DNA of 64,000 bases from Marinicrinis sediminis (lineage in GTDB: Bacteria; Bacillota; Bacilli; Paenibacillales; KCTC-33676): NCBI RefSeq assembly GCF_042685085.1, contig NZ_JBHUMM010000013.1, positions 15,730 to 79,729 on the forward strand, written 5' to 3'. The notes below the pieces were generated by a model. It did not search any database. It saw only the letters and a program-made list of their open reading frames with translations, and was not told the DNA's origin. Position 1 is the stretch's first letter. The number at the start of each line of letters is the position of its first letter. Shown here piece after piece: positions 63,002 to 64,000 of the stretch. A program made the position numbers and the translations under genes.

Positions 63002-63024
63002 GCTTTAATGCTGACTCACTTGAC
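62969..63024. other. Putative skin-element junction (attachment-site half)
   Basis: Homology to sigK ends at the GAG codon at 62971-62969. Next to it lies a 6-bp inverted repeat, GTCAAG (62997-63002) and CTTGAC (63019-63024). This is where the sigK-intervening element should recombine; the partner site is outside the window. Confidence 0.55.
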
Positions 63025-63030
63025 ACCTAC

Positions 63031-63933
63031 TCAGCCCATTCCAAGATTGGATAATAAAGCAGAAATTTTCGTTTGGATTCCGGTTGCAACTAAACTTCCT
63101 GTTGTTCCTTCCGCGATGTTTCTTATTGATTTTAACGTCTCACGGATAATGTTGTTTTTGGGTTTAGGCGACTTTACTTGTGCTTCCAACACTTCAATTT
63201 CAGCGGAAAGCTCGTTTTTTATTTCTTGATTTTGAATTTCTTCATAAAGCCTTTTAACGTCACCTATTAAAGCGATAAGTTCTTCCTTACCAACCAGTGC
63301 CTCCACTTTTAATGACTGTATAGACTCAGTTGTGTTTTGTTGTAACTGGGAATTTATCATATTCCCAATGATATTAACAATACTACCCGCAGCTTTTTGC
63401 TTTTCCATTTCGGTAAAAGTCATCCCTTCCCCCAAAATATTCTGTTCCTCTAACTTCAATGTCCATTCTAATATGATGTTCCGAACTCTATCTACGATTC
63501 TTTGAAACTGTGAAGTAGGAATATGTAAAGAGACTTCAAAATCATAACCACTCATTTTCATTAAACTCAGTTGTACGTCCGACGGGAATTTGTACATTAA
63601 CATACCCTTCCCTTGGGTTTCTCCCATTTTAATTTGTTCTTCAATTTCAGTAATGGGAGTGACAATAGGACGTTTTGAGATAAGTTTATTAGTTTCAGGC
63701 TGGAAATAAGCAGGTATGTATCCATGGTACGGGTTAAACGCTTTTATTTCTCCGTGGACTTCTCGATAGTCGGGTATATCCTTATTCCCCTTATAACCAT
63801 TTAATTCGAGATTCGCCCAATCAGCAAATTCTGAAACCTGTAACTTTTTAGCTAATGTATATGCTTTTCTGAGTAAGCGGATTAACCCCCGAAAATTGGA
63901 CAGAATCACTTTCAAACTAAGCCTGTCTGTCAT
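63031..63933 (-). CDS. AbiTii-domain protein (abortive-infection-like)
   Basis: The N-terminal 100 residues of this 300-residue protein match the AbiTii pattern: AYTLAKKLQVSEFADWANLELNGYKG, IPDYREVHGEIKAFNPYHGYIPAYF. A middle domain follows, then a coiled-coil-like stretch (about 215-260) and a short hydrophobic C-terminus. AbiTii is named after a lactococcal abortive-infection protein; its activity here is inferred. The gene is visibly AT-rich and lies inside the putative sigK-intervening element. GGAAG 13 nt upstream is a weak ribosome site, so translation may be coupled to the frame ending at 63936. Confidence 0.82.
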   Translation of the reverse strand: MTDRLSLKVILSNFRGLIRLLRKAYTLAKKLQVSEFADWANLELNGYKGNKDIPDYREVHGEIKAFNPYHGYIPAYFQPETNKLISKRPIVTPITEIEEQIKMGETQGKGMLMYKFPSDVQLSLMKMSGYDFEVSLHIPTSQFQRIVDRVRNIILEWTLKLEEQNILGEGMTFTEMEKQKAAGSIVNIIGNMINSQLQQNTTESIQSLKVEALVGKEELIALIGDVKRLYEEIQNQEIKNELSAEIEVLEAQVKSPKPKNNIIRETLKSIRNIAEGTTGSLVATGIQTKISALLSNLGMG

Positions 63934-63935
63934 TT

Positions 63936-64000
63936 TTAAAGTCTGACTTCCTTTGTGGTAACTTCGCCTAGCTGTTTACGTTTGTAAAAGTCCGCAGGAG
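63936..64000 (-). CDS. C-terminal end of an upstream gene (partial, unidentified)
   Basis: Twenty codons (PADFYKRKQLGEVTTKEVRL) run in from the window edge to a TAA that ends 2 nt before the AbiTii start. The tight spacing suggests an operon partner inside the same element. The fragment is too short to identify. Confidence 0.4.
   Translation of the reverse strand, partial: PADFYKRKQLGEVTTKEVRL

Overview
The window looks like a Paenibacillus-type (Paenibacillaceae, spore-forming Firmicutes) chromosome. The evidence is the sporulation genes (spoIIP, gpr, spoVAC/AD/AE, sigK), the competence genes (comEA/EB/EC, comER), the CIRCE-controlled hrcA-grpE-dnaK-dnaJ operon, and a backbone order (yqeG-yqeH-aroE-yhbY-nadD-yqeK-rsfS-yqeM ... 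comER/comEA-comEB-comEC-holA-rpsT-gpr-spoIIP-lepA-hemW-hrcA) that matches the order known from Bacillus subtilis. Nearly everything is on the minus strand. Only rpsT, comER and one SLH/CAP protein are on the plus strand.

Layout. 1-11 kb: the 5' part of a very large hybrid fatty-acid-ligase/PKS/aminotransferase/NRPS gene (iturin/mycosubtilin MycA-like) preceded by its trans-acting malonyl transacylase, with a sigma-A promoter. 11.3-16.3 kb: a self-contained operon of PadR repressor, HAAS/DUF1700 protein, DUF4097 protein, ABC ATPase and FtsX-like permease, with a palindromic operator at its promoter. 16.4-21.5 kb: heat-shock operon. 21.5-29.6 kb: GNAT, hemW, uppP, lepA, a small membrane protein, spoIIP, gpr, rpsT. 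29.7-40.9 kb: holA, an ECF sigma/anti-sigma pair with its own ECF-type promoter, a glucan phosphorylase, and the comE genes with a homocysteine synthase gene between comEA and comEB. 41-50 kb: leuS with a leucine T-box leader, yqeM, an S1-domain protein, and the rsfS/yqeK/nadD/yhbY/aroE/yqeH/yqeG cluster. 50-54.6 kb: a transglutaminase-like membrane protein, a DUF58 protein and a MoxR ATPase. 55-57.6 kb: a compact spoVA operon (DUF421, spoVAC, spoVAD, spoVAE). 57.8-60.2 kb: the SLH/CAP protein and a TIM-barrel isomerase.

The right end is the most unusual part. The C-terminal half of sigma-K (62600-62971) is present, but its reading frame leaves sigma-K homology abruptly. The adjoining DNA is AT-rich and carries an AbiTii-domain (abortive-infection-like) gene plus the tail of another gene. 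The simplest reading is that sigK is split by a skin-like excisable element that carries a candidate phage-defence gene at its end. Immediately on the other side of the sigK fragment lies an HTH-N6-adenine methyltransferase gene. The element's other end and its recombinase would lie beyond the window.

The second unusual point is in the NRPS: a condensation domain is followed by only the C-terminal remnant of an adenylation domain, then a carrier domain and another condensation domain. All coordinates, motifs and hairpins were read by eye; no database search was run.
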